Shown: in pieces, positions 43,664 through 52,314 of the stretch
How positions within the stretch are numbered: the first letter of the stretch is position 1
Layout of the letters: every line of letters begins with the position of its first letter
Assembly (NCBI RefSeq): GCF_029029505.1
Contig: NZ_JAKJSD010000005.1
Coordinates: 186,001 to 250,000, forward strand
Reading direction: 5' to 3'
Source: Ancylomarina sp. DW003
Lineage (GTDB): Bacteria; Bacteroidota; Bacteroidia; Bacteroidales; Marinifilaceae
DNA length: 64,000 bases
Notes under the pieces: model-generated
Told to the model about the DNA's origin: nothing
Seen by the model: the letters and a program-made list of their open reading frames with translations, nothing else
Databases searched by the model: none
Program-made: the position numbers and the translations under genes

Positions 43664-46600
43664 ATGAAAAAAAATGCAAACTCTTTTGCGCATTACCACT
43701 ATGCGCAAAAACGCTGTGTTTCATGGCTCATGAAACTGTGCATTGTCGCAATTCTATTTTCACCTATTTTGGTGAAGGCTTCTCAAACATCAAATTTCGA
43801 CGAGATTGAACAAAATCAGAATACCATAACGGGTATTGTCACTTCAGCCGATGATGGTCTTTCTATTCCAGGTGTATCAGTTGTTGTAAAAGGAACTTCT
43901 AATGGTACAAGTACCGATTTTGATGGTAAATTTTCCATTCAAGCTGAAAAAGGTCAAACACTTATCTTTTCGTTTGTCGGAATGGCAACTCAAGAGATTG
44001 TAGTTACTGGTAACAACTTAAACGTTGTATTAGAATCAGAAAACTTAGGGCTTGATGAGGTTGTTGTTGTCGGTTATGGTACTCAGAAAAAAAGTGACCT
44101 AACAGGCTCTGTTTCTTCTGTAAAAGGAGAAGATTTAGCAAAAACACCATCCTCTAACGCCGTAAATGCATTACAAGGTAGAGTTGCCGGTGTTACCATT
44201 ACAAAATATGGTGGAGCACCAGGAGCAGGATCGAGTATCACGATTCGTGGTATTGGAACTGTTGGAAACAACTCACCTCTTTACATTATCGATGGTTTAC
44301 CTGGCTCTATGTCACTATTAAATCCTGATGACATTGCATCTTTTGAGATTCTTAAAGATGGTGCGGCAGCTGCCATCTACGGTTCTCGCGCTGCAAATGG
44401 CGTAGTTCTAATTACAACGAAAAAAGGCAAGAAAGGAAAAATCAACGTTGATTTTAACATGCATGTAGGGCAAACTAAAGCTATTGATCAACTTGACCTG
44501 TTAGACTCTGAAGGCTATAATAAAGTACATAAAATGATGTACGATAATTATAACCAGTATGCAGCACCTGCAGATCAAAAAGCTCTGCCTGATTACATAA
44601 CGGCTCCTATCACAGCTAATACCAATTGGCAAGATGAGGTATCCCGCACTGCACTTCAACAAAACTATAATCTAAGTATTAATGGCGGTAACGATTTAGG
44701 TTACTATGGTATCTCAGGTAGCTGGAACGATGAAGAAGGAACTCTTATTGGCAGTGAATATCTTAAGAAAACCCTTCGTGCTAAACTAGGTATGAAAAAA
44801 GGTCGCTTAAGTGTAGATGCTAATATTTCATATGCTGAAACTACATATGAAGAGAAAAAATTCTCACTTAGAGATGCCTACAAATTAACACCACTAATCA
44901 ATCCATTTGATGAAAACGGAGATGTTCAACTGACATCAGGTGATATGCCTGCCAATGCGAATCCTTATGCCAATCACCGTAACATGAAAGGTGAAACGGA
45001 TCTGCAATATTTTTCTGCAAATATTACAGGACGATTAAAACTTACAGATTGGTTATCGTATCAGGTTAATTTGGGTTTAGTCAATAGTAACGATAATGAA
45101 TGGTCTTATCATACTAAATTTGACAGAAGCCCTAAGGATGGTGAAGATTGGATCTATTATGGCGAAAAACGTAATAACTATCGTTCTCAAATTATGGAGC
45201 ATCTTTTAAACTTCCAGAAAGAATTTGGCAAGCATTCTGTTTCTTCTGTGGTAGGCTACACAGCTTCTAAGGAAACTAACAATTGGCTAGGCGCTAACGT
45301 AACAGGTAAAAATACAGTTTATTCTGCTGAAGGTGACGAAGTAAAAACCAAAGACGAAATGGCTGGTTTTCTTGATCCAAGTTGGATGACTTTAAATGCT
45401 GGTAAAGGTGGAACTTACGCTGCTTACGGAAGTAGAAACGAATATACTCGAACTTCAATTTTAGGTCGTGTAAACTATTCTTTCAATAGCAAATACCTAT
45501 TACAGGTTACTGCTCGTCGTGACGGATCGTCTAAATTCGGTTCTGACTCACGTTACGGTACCTTCCCTTCTGTTGCTCTTGGATGGAGAATTACCGAAGA
45601 AGACTTTATGGAAGACTATACTTTCATTGATAACTTAAAACTTAGAGCAAGTTGGGGTAAACTAGGTAACGAGGTAACTCTTGGTTTCTACGACCATCAA
45701 GCACTCATCAGCACAGGAAATGATTATAGCTTAGGTGCAGTACGTGGTTCTGGAGCAAATCCTTGGACAGGGTCAATCGCAACAGGACTTGAAAACAGAG
45801 AACTTCAGTGGGAAACTACGATTTCAAAAAACCTTGGTTTAGATTTCACTTTATTGGGTAATAAAATCAATGGTACAATAAATTACTACAACACAACAAC
45901 CGAAGACATGTTGATTTATCGTCAACTACCTGGTTCTGCCGGTCTTGATAGTCCAGTATTGAATGTTGGTGAAATTAGTAATAAGGGTCTTGAGCTTGAG
46001 TTAGGTTATTATAAACAAAATGGTGACTTCAAATACAGCATCAACACAACATTCACAACAACCAGAAATGAGGTTATTTCTTTAGCAAGTGAAGATCAGG
46101 CCTTATTTGGTGAAGGTTTAAAATTCGGAGATTCTCATTTCCCAACTCAAACAAAAGTAGGCTACGAAATTGGAGCTTTCTTCTTGTACCAAACTGATGG
46201 CATATTCCAATCAATGGATGAGGTTAATGCTCATAAAAATTCTGATGGAGATCTTCTGCAAGGAAATGCAAAACCAGGTGACATTCGCTTTAAGGATACA
46301 AATGGTGACGGCGAATTAAACGAGAAAGATAAAGTTTATTCAGGTTCAGGTATTCCTGACTTCACTTACTCGATCAACTTTAATGCATCGTATAAAGGCT
46401 TCGATTTCTCGATGATGTTCTATGGCGTCCAGGGCAATGAGCTTTACAATGGTAACCGTTATTACCTGGAGAACATGTCAGCAGGACAAAACTTCTTAGC
46501 GTCTTCTCTAAATGCATGGACAGAAACCAATAGAAATACGAATACGCCCAGAGCTGTACTTGGTGATGCAAATTTAAATAATCGAGAATCTAACCGCTAC

Positions 46601-46849
46601 CTTGAAGATGGTTCATTCTTCCGTTTGAAAAATATCGAACTAGGTTATACACTACCAAAATCAATGATTAATCGTTTAGGTATTAGCAAATGTAGATTTT
46701 ATATCAATGCTCAAAATGTATTTACGATTACCGATTATTCTGGTATTGATCCGGAAGTAGGACGTAGTAATGTTCTAAACACTGGTATTGACAGAAGCTT
46801 ATACCCTATCAACAAATCATTCTTTGCAGGCGTACAATTATCATTCTAA
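43664..46849 (+). CDS. SusC/RagA TonB-dependent transporter (proline-peptide locus)
   Basis: The 1061-aa transporter has a signal with hydrophobic core ~23-38 and a carboxypeptidase-regulatory-like domain (~52-130, with IPGVSVVVKGTSNG). The plug begins at GLDEVVVVGYGTQKKSDLTG with GRVAGVTI and LYIIDGLPG, and the barrel ends in Phe. It has no STN domain. It is the first gene of the plus-strand region that continues into proline-specific peptidases, and it shares an upstream dyad with the peptidase operon. I infer that its ligand is a peptide or glycopeptide. The typical class of SusC importing oligosaccharides cannot be excluded. Confidence 0.93.
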   Translation: MKKNANSFAHYHYAQKRCVSWLMKLCIVAILFSPILVKASQTSNFDEIEQNQNTITGIVTSADDGLSIPGVSVVVKGTSNGTSTDFDGKFSIQAEKGQTLIFSFVGMATQEIVVTGNNLNVVLESENLGLDEVVVVGYGTQKKSDLTGSVSSVKGEDLAKTPSSNAVNALQGRVAGVTITKYGGAPGAGSSITIRGIGTVGNNSPLYIIDGLPGSMSLLNPDDIASFEILKDGAAAAIYGSRAANGVVLITTKKGKKGKINVDFNMHVGQTKAIDQLDLLDSEGYNKVHKMMYDNYNQYAAPADQKALPDYITAPITANTNWQDEVSRTALQQNYNLSINGGNDLGYYGISGSWNDEEGTLIGSEYLKKTLRAKLGMKKGRLSVDANISYAETTYEEKKFSLRDAYKLTPLINPFDENGDVQLTSGDMPANANPYANHRNMKGETDLQYFSANITGRLKLTDWLSYQVNLGLVNSNDNEWSYHTKFDRSPKDGEDWIYYGEKRNNYRSQIMEHLLNFQKEFGKHSVSSVVGYTASKETNNWLGANVTGKNTVYSAEGDEVKTKDEMAGFLDPSWMTLNAGKGGTYAAYGSRNEYTRTSILGRVNYSFNSKYLLQVTARRDGSSKFGSDSRYGTFPSVALGWRITEEDFMEDYTFIDNLKLRASWGKLGNEVTLGFYDHQALISTGNDYSLGAVRGSGANPWTGSIATGLENRELQWETTISKNLGLDFTLLGNKINGTINYYNTTTEDMLIYRQLPGSAGLDSPVLNVGEISNKGLELELGYYKQNGDFKYSINTTFTTTRNEVISLASEDQALFGEGLKFGDSHFPTQTKVGYEIGAFFLYQTDGIFQSMDEVNAHKNSDGDLLQGNAKPGDIRFKDTNGDGELNEKDKVYSGSGIPDFTYSINFNASYKGFDFSMMFYGVQGNELYNGNRYYLENMSAGQNFLASSLNAWTETNRNTNTPRAVLGDANLNNRESNRYLEDGSFFRLKNIELGYTLPKSMINRLGISKCRFYINAQNVFTITDYSGIDPEVGRSNVLNTGIDRSLYPINKSFFAGVQLSF

Positions 46850-46856
46850 TAAACAC

Positions 46857-48398
46857 ATGAAAAAAATGAACAGATATATATACTTATTCTTCATTTGCAT
46901 TGGATTGAGTTTCACTGCTTGTGATGAAGATCATTTAGAGCAAAAATCTCCAGATCAATTGACAGGAGAGAATTTTTGGAGAAACGAAAGTGATGCTGAA
47001 GCAGGTCTTGCAGCAGCTTATTCTCAACTTGAATGTGCTACCAGCTATTGGGGCTTTGCCGAAATTAAATTTACAGTAGAATTATTCCCATCCGACTTGA
47101 TTAAATTAGGTAATGATGCCTTAAACTACGAAGATTGGTTCTCTATCTTCAACTTTAATACTACAGCCGGTAATACACAAACAACACAATACTGGAACAT
47201 TCATTACAAAGGTATCAACTACGCCAACCAAGTGATTGAGAAAGTTGGAGAAATGACTGAAGAGCAAATTAGTACTCAAGCTAAAGACAAGGTTATTGCT
47301 GAAGCTCGTTTCTTAAGAGCATACTATCATCTTAAATTACTATTAAACTGGGAAAAAATTATTCTTCGCGATGCTTATCCTAAAGGTTTATCAAGTATTG
47401 ACAAAGGTGTGAGCGAAAGATCTGAAACTTGGGATTTCATTATTGCAGACTTTGCTGCTGCAGCTGATAAATTACCTGAGAGCAATTCTGTCGAAAACAT
47501 AGGGCGAGCTACTAAATATACAGCTTTAGCTTACTTAGGTAAGGCTAACCTATTTTGTGCAGGTGAAACAACTGCTGATGCTACAACATATTACACTGCT
47601 GCGAAATCAGCTTTTGCTTCAGTTGTATTAAGTGGTAACTACAGTCTGGAATCATCATTTATCTCAATGTTCAATGGTACAAATCAGAATTCAGACGAAG
47701 TATTATTCGAATTACAATTGTCTGCTAATACTGACAACGGGGCTTGGTTCAAATTCCCTTACCACCGATGGTTAAAACCAGCAGGTTTAGGTGGATGGGA
47801 TGAAATCGCAGGTAGTGATTTCTTACTTCAGGAATTCAAAAAAGAAGGTAAAGTTGCAACTGATGGTCGATTCGATCACCGCTTGTACGAAACTCTATTC
47901 TTCGAAGATGAATATTTCAATGATTCAGGAAACCCTCGTGTATATGGTTCAACATTTAATGAATGGTGGGATTGGGCAGGAACTCCCCATGATAAGACTG
48001 GTTTTAGAAAATATTTACCAGAAACATCTGAAGAGCTAAGTCAGAACAGTATTGGTAATAATATTCCTCTACTTCGTTATGCTGATGTTCTGCTAATGTA
48101 CGCTGAAACACTGAACGAACTAGATGAAACTTCAGCTGCCATTCCTCATATAAATGCAGTGAGGTTACGCGCTGGTATGCCTGCAATGACTGGTTCTTCA
48201 AAAACAGATGTAAGTAACCAGTTAGAACATGAAAGAATATGTGAATTAGCTATGGAAGGTTCTCGTTTTCACGACCTGAGACGTTGGGGTAAATTAAACG
48301 CGACTATGGCTGACCATGGTAGATCAGGAGTTAGTGATGCAACTCACTTCTTCCCTGTTCCAGAAAGTGAAGTTAACTCAAATAATGCAATTGATTAG
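46857..48398 (+). CDS. SusD/RagB-family surface lipoprotein (proline-peptide locus)
   Basis: I choose the ATG at 46857 (MKKMNRYIY, lipobox SFTAC, Cys22), 7 bp after the SusC stop, over an open frame that begins inside susC. The 513-aa product has SusD landmarks: EARFLRAYYHLKLLLNWE, LLRYADVLLMYAETLNELD and HERICELAMEGSRFHDLRRWG near the C-terminus. It is the substrate-capturing lid of the preceding SusC. A hairpin follows its stop. Confidence 0.92.
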   Translation: MKKMNRYIYLFFICIGLSFTACDEDHLEQKSPDQLTGENFWRNESDAEAGLAAAYSQLECATSYWGFAEIKFTVELFPSDLIKLGNDALNYEDWFSIFNFNTTAGNTQTTQYWNIHYKGINYANQVIEKVGEMTEEQISTQAKDKVIAEARFLRAYYHLKLLLNWEKIILRDAYPKGLSSIDKGVSERSETWDFIIADFAAAADKLPESNSVENIGRATKYTALAYLGKANLFCAGETTADATTYYTAAKSAFASVVLSGNYSLESSFISMFNGTNQNSDEVLFELQLSANTDNGAWFKFPYHRWLKPAGLGGWDEIAGSDFLLQEFKKEGKVATDGRFDHRLYETLFFEDEYFNDSGNPRVYGSTFNEWWDWAGTPHDKTGFRKYLPETSEELSQNSIGNNIPLLRYADVLLMYAETLNELDETSAAIPHINAVRLRAGMPAMTGSSKTDVSNQLEHERICELAMEGSRFHDLRRWGKLNATMADHGRSGVSDATHFFPVPESEVNSNNAID

Positions 48399-48430
48399 AG
48401 CTTAATTTTTCATAAGTGAGTAGTTAGATT

Positions 48431-48462
48431 ATTGAGCGGAGTTTTAATTAACTTCGCTCAAT
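48431..48462 (+). terminator. Hairpin after susD
   Basis: A 13-bp stem with one G-U pair (48431-48443 with 48450-48462, loop ttaatt) begins 33 bp after the SusD stop. The U-tract is poor, so it may terminate inefficiently or protect the 3' end. Confidence 0.55.
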
Positions 48463-48570
48463 ATATATCAAGAGAAATATTTCACTTAAACATATTAACC
48501 TGACAACATATTTACTTACTTTGCCAAAAGAATAATTTTCAATCTAAACTTACAAACCTCCTTTTCACTT

Positions 48571-48858
48571 ATGCTTCAAGACATCATCATCGTTTTAGCC
48601 ATTATGATATTAGGAATGGGCATTGGTCTTTTTATTGGTAACCGTCCAAAAGTCATAAAAATCGTAGGTGTTTTAACCTCATTTTCAATATTCCTTCTCC
48701 TTTTTTTATTGGGAATTGGTGTAGGTACCAACGATAGAATTATAAACAACCTGCATTCCATAGGCTTACAAGCATTAATTCTTACTCTGGGAGCCATATT
48801 AGGTTCATTAGTTTGTGCTTGGGCTACTTATAAATTCTTCTTTAAAAAAACGAACTAA
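48571..48858 (+). CDS. LysO-family transporter, N-terminal half (separate gene)
   Basis: The 95-aa protein has three membrane segments (roughly 3-22, 30-50 and 60-85) and carries the LLGIGVGTND motif (~49-58). It corresponds to the N-terminal part of the lysine exporter LysO (YbjE, DUF340/Lys_export). The C-terminal part is the next gene, 43 bp downstream. The split looks ancestral rather than a frameshift, because the second gene has its own start after the first stop. It exports L-lysine or toxic analogues in characterised members. Confidence 0.75.
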   Translation: MLQDIIIVLAIMILGMGIGLFIGNRPKVIKIVGVLTSFSIFLLLFLLGIGVGTNDRIINNLHSIGLQALILTLGAILGSLVCAWATYKFFFKKTN

Positions 48859-48901
48859 ACCAATTTTAGTCTTACTTCTACAACCTTATATTTCCTATTC
48901 T

Positions 48902-49507
48902 ATGAAAGGCAGTTTAATCATTCTTAGTTTTTTTGTTTTGGGTTTAATTCTTGGCCTGACTCGCTTTTTACCCGATACGCTTCTTGAAGGAGATTTTAGC
49001 ATCTATGCACTTTATTTGTTGATGTTCTTAGTTGGAATTGGTATTGGAACTGATCGCGACTCATGGAAAGTTATTCGTCAAGTCAACTTCAAAATTGTTC
49101 TTGTACCACTTTCTGTAATAGTTGGTTCTCTAATTGGTGTTTCTGCCGTTTCTATTCTCTTATCTAGTATCAATTTTGGAGAAGCTATGGCTGTTGGGGC
49201 TGGTTTTGGTTATTACAGTCTATCCTCAGTCATAATTACAGAATTTCATTCTGAGACATTGGGAGTTATTGCGCTCCTATCCAATATCATTCGTGAGGTT
49301 ATTACACTTTTAGCAACACCTTTCTTTGTTCGGTATTTTGGAAAACTTGCAGGTATTGCTTCAGGTGGTGCAACCGCAATGGATACAACCATGCCAATTA
49401 TCGTTCAATATTCAGGTAAAGAATATGCTATAATTGCTGTTTTTAGCGGAATTGTATTAACAATTTTTGTACCCGTAATAGTCCCACTCATTCTGCAATT
49501 CTTGTAG
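48902..49507 (+). CDS. lysO: LysO-family lysine exporter, C-terminal half
   Basis: I place the start at 48902 (MKGSLIIL), giving 201 aa. The open frame to 48815 overlaps the upstream gene. The protein has about six membrane segments, with a second LVGIGIGTDRDSW motif equivalent to the one in the first half. Conserved GAGFGYYSLSSV and GGATAMDTTMP segments are typical of LysO. Together with the preceding gene it should form the full inner-membrane exporter. Its place between a SusCD pair and a peptidase operon suggests relief of lysine (or hydroxylysine) overload during peptide use. Confidence 0.8.
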   Translation: MKGSLIILSFFVLGLILGLTRFLPDTLLEGDFSIYALYLLMFLVGIGIGTDRDSWKVIRQVNFKIVLVPLSVIVGSLIGVSAVSILLSSINFGEAMAVGAGFGYYSLSSVIITEFHSETLGVIALLSNIIREVITLLATPFFVRYFGKLAGIASGGATAMDTTMPIIVQYSGKEYAIIAVFSGIVLTIFVPVIVPLILQFL

Positions 49508-49864
49508 TTTGCAATTAATAAGATTGATTGTAATTACCTAGATCAATTAAGAAGCAGTTTAAACTCATTTTAAAGGATATAAAACGTAAAAGCTATTTAT
49601 TTTTTATAAATTTACTTCTCAATTAACATCCAGTTGAATGATTTGCTATAACGAATTCATACTTCTCTATAATTGTTCGTACAAAGGTTTGTACGAGTGC
49701 TGGATTTGTTAGCTCCATCCCCACTATCGATTTTTCCGTTTTCACAATTTTAATAGATTATACTCTTTACATGGGATTGATGTATTCTATTCTAATTGCC
49801 ACAAATAAAACTATAGCATTTTTAAACCCAAATAAATCTAAATAACCTAGCTAAATCCAAAACT
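49508..49864 (+). other. 357-bp gene-free region upstream of the peptidase operon
   Basis: It contains the second dyad-plus-tail element (49677-49717) and otherwise AT-rich sequence without a gene or clear hairpin. Confidence 0.6.
49677..49717 (+). promoter_or_regulatory. 20-bp dyad with conserved tail upstream of the peptidase operon (copy 2)
   Basis: TCGTACAAA-GG-TTTGTACGA (49677-49696) differs from copy 1 by one base in each arm, and the two changes keep the dyad perfect. It is followed by GTGCTGGATTT and, again 18 bp after TTTG, by TAGCTCCA as a weak -7 box. The arrangement suggests that one regulator controls both the SusCD pair and the peptidase operon. Confidence 0.6.
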
Positions 49865-51244
49865 ATGTTTGCAAAAGAGACCTATATCAACAGACGTAAT
49901 AAGCTTAAAACAGATGTAAAATCAGGAATTCTACTATTCTTAGGAAACGATGAATCAGGCATGAATTACGCAGATAACACCTATCATTTTCGTCAGGATA
50001 GCACCTTCTTATATTTCTTTGGATCCGATTATGCAGGCTTAAATGCCATTATCGATATCGATGAAAACCGCGAGATTATTTTTGGTGATGAACTTACAAT
50101 GGATCATATTGTATGGATGGGTAGTCAGCCAACTATTAAAGAGAAATCAGAACAGGTAGGTATAAACGAGACAGCTCCTGCCTCTCAACTCAAAACCTAT
50201 CTTGAATCAGCAATCAGTAATGGAAGAAAAATTCATTATTTGCCTCCCTACCGACCTGAACACCAAGTTAAATTATTCGACCTTTTAAATATCATTCCTT
50301 CACAAGCCAATACAAATCAATCCATTAATTTTGTGAAAGCAGTTGTTAACCAAAGAAATTACAAAAGTCAGGAAGAAATTGTTTTAATTGAAGATGCAGT
50401 AAATATTACTGCTGACATGCACTTAACAGCTATGCGAATGGCTCGCCCCGGCATGAAAGAATCTGAGATTGCTGCTGCGGTGCAACAAGTTGCTATTGCA
50501 GCTGGTGGTCAACTTTCCTTTCCTGTTATTGCAACTATAAACGGCCAAACTCTACACAACCATTATCATGGTAACACGCTAAAAAGTGGAGATCTTTTCC
50601 TTCTGGATTGTGGTGCTGAAAATAGCATGCATTATGCGGGTGATATGTCAAGTACATTCCCTGTTGACAAAACATTTACAACCAGACAGAAAGAAATTTA
50701 CCAAATTGCACTAAATGCTCACGAAGCAGCTATCGATATGCTTGCTCCTGGTGTAAAATTTAAAGATATTCACCTAAAAGCTGGCCGAACTATTGCTGAA
50801 GGTATGAAAGAAATGGGATTCATGAAAGGCGACTTAGATGAAGCTGTACGTCAAGGAGCTCATGCTTTGTTTTTCCAATGTGGCCTAGGTCATATGATGG
50901 GTATGGACGTTCATGACATGGAGAATCTTGGCGAAGTTTATGTCGGATACAATGGAGAAGCTAAAAGCACTCAGTTTGGACTTAAGTCTTTACGATTAGG
51001 GCGAGAATTGGAAGAAAACTTTGTTCTAACTATAGAACCTGGCATTTACTTTATTCCTGAGCTCATTGATATGTGGAAAGCCGAGAACCGCTTCTCTGAA
51101 TTCATTAATTACGACAAAGTTGAACAATACAAAAATTTTGGTGGTTGCAGAAACGAAGAAGACTTCCTGATCACAAAAGATGGTGCTCGTTTATTAGGAA
51201 AACCAATTCCTAAAACCATAGCAGATGTCGAAGCACAGAGATAA
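49865..51244 (+). CDS. Xaa-Pro aminopeptidase, M24B family (PepP-like)
   Basis: The 459-aa cytoplasmic enzyme has an N-terminal AMP_N creatinase-like domain (~1-165) and an M24 pita-bread domain (~175-450). The metal ligands are visible: Asp in LLDCGAE, Asp in AGDMSSTF, His in CGLGHMMG, Glu in LTIEPGIY and Glu in RNEEDFLI. It removes N-terminal residues that precede proline, which ordinary aminopeptidases cannot do. It opens the plus-strand run of proline-related genes. A 99-bp gap with a hairpin separates it from the next gene. Confidence 0.92.
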   Translation: MFAKETYINRRNKLKTDVKSGILLFLGNDESGMNYADNTYHFRQDSTFLYFFGSDYAGLNAIIDIDENREIIFGDELTMDHIVWMGSQPTIKEKSEQVGINETAPASQLKTYLESAISNGRKIHYLPPYRPEHQVKLFDLLNIIPSQANTNQSINFVKAVVNQRNYKSQEEIVLIEDAVNITADMHLTAMRMARPGMKESEIAAAVQQVAIAAGGQLSFPVIATINGQTLHNHYHGNTLKSGDLFLLDCGAENSMHYAGDMSSTFPVDKTFTTRQKEIYQIALNAHEAAIDMLAPGVKFKDIHLKAGRTIAEGMKEMGFMKGDLDEAVRQGAHALFFQCGLGHMMGMDVHDMENLGEVYVGYNGEAKSTQFGLKSLRLGRELEENFVLTIEPGIYFIPELIDMWKAENRFSEFINYDKVEQYKNFGGCRNEEDFLITKDGARLLGKPIPKTIADVEAQR

Positions 51245-51258
51245 CTGCTGTTATCAGC

Positions 51259-51293
51259 TTTCGGTTGTCGTTCATCATACACGACAACCGAAA
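51259..51293. repeat. REP-like imperfect inverted repeat
   Basis: A perfect 13-bp stem (51259-51271 with 51281-51293) lies in a larger gttatcag...cagataag inverted repeat. Related gttatcrg pieces occur near 9930 and 58716. There is no U-tract, so it looks like a short extragenic palindrome rather than a terminator. Confidence 0.6.
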
Positions 51294-51343
51294 ACAGATA
51301 AGCATACCTTAAACTTTTCACTTCATCCTTTCTCCTTAAAATC

Positions 51344-52303
51344 ATGCTCATATTAAATCAAAAAGAAGTTTGGTCTGCACTCACATTAGATGAAGCACTG
51401 GAAGCTATGGAAGAAGCTTTTCTGATATTTGAATCAGGAGATTTTCACATGCCCGATCGCATGCATGCTCATCATGGAAATAACACATTACTACTAATGC
51501 CATGTTTTACCAATCAGTTTTTTGGAACAAAATTAGTAAGCGTCAACCCTGAGAATCAAAAAAATAACTTGCCTTCTATTTATGGTAGTATGATTCTTAA
51601 TGATGGGACGAGTGGCGAAGCTGTTGCACTAATGAATGGTGCAGCTTTAACCTCATTCCGAACAGGTGCTGTTGGTGGTATTGGAATTAAATACACCACT
51701 CCTGAAAATATTGATTCACTAGGCATAATTGGTGCAGGAGTTCAAGCTTATACTCAGGCTTTATTTGCTTGTGGAGTTCGTCCTATAAAAAAGCTCTATG
51801 TATACGATATGCAGCAAACAAAAGCTAATGAATTCATCGCCAAACTTCAGAAAAGCTTACCTGACGTAAATATAAAAGTTTGCAGTAGCAATCGGGAACT
51901 GGTAGGAAGAAGTCAAATTATAATTACAGCGACGACCTCAAAGCAAGCTGTCATCCCTGATGATGCAGAGCTATTGAAAGGGAAACATTTTATTGGTATT
52001 GGATCTTATAAACCCGATATGCATGAATTTCCTAAACAACTCTACCCTCTACTAAATAAATTGTATGTGGATACGCCCTTTGCTAAAGAAGAAACAGGAG
52101 ATGTAGCTACCGCTCTAAAAGAATCTTTAATTGATGATTCTCAAATCGTACCTATCAGTAAACTAGTGGCTTCAAGAACACTAACAAATGAAGATACCAG
52201 CCTGTTTAAATCTGTAGGTATGGCCCTGTTTGATGTCGTAATAGCACAAAAAATATATGCCCGTGCTCTGGAATTAAATATAGGTTCTCAAGTAAACATT
52301 TAA
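51344..52303 (+). CDS. Ornithine cyclodeaminase/mu-crystallin family protein, candidate pyrroline-2-carboxylate reductase
   Basis: The 319-aa cytoplasmic protein has the OCD/mu-crystallin fold: an N-terminal dimerisation part, a Rossmann domain with GIIGAGVQA (~129-137) and the conserved LTSFRTGAVGGI segment just before it. Family members include ornithine cyclodeaminases and NAD(P)H-dependent delta-1-pyrroline-2-carboxylate reductases. Two genes downstream is a trans-3-hydroxyproline dehydratase-type protein whose product is pyrroline-2-carboxylate. The reductase role, yielding L-proline, is therefore the best inference. The S9 peptidase gene follows after 11 bp. Confidence 0.82.
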   Translation: MLILNQKEVWSALTLDEALEAMEEAFLIFESGDFHMPDRMHAHHGNNTLLLMPCFTNQFFGTKLVSVNPENQKNNLPSIYGSMILNDGTSGEAVALMNGAALTSFRTGAVGGIGIKYTTPENIDSLGIIGAGVQAYTQALFACGVRPIKKLYVYDMQQTKANEFIAKLQKSLPDVNIKVCSSNRELVGRSQIIITATTSKQAVIPDDAELLKGKHFIGIGSYKPDMHEFPKQLYPLLNKLYVDTPFAKEETGDVATALKESLIDDSQIVPISKLVASRTLTNEDTSLFKSVGMALFDVVIAQKIYARALELNIGSQVNI

Positions 52304-52314
52304 ATGCTAACCCA

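Noticed and set aside
48571-49507. LysO halves as one gene broken by a frameshift
   Set aside because: The second half has its own ATG 43 bp after the first stop, and both halves are complete at their ends; separate genes are more likely.
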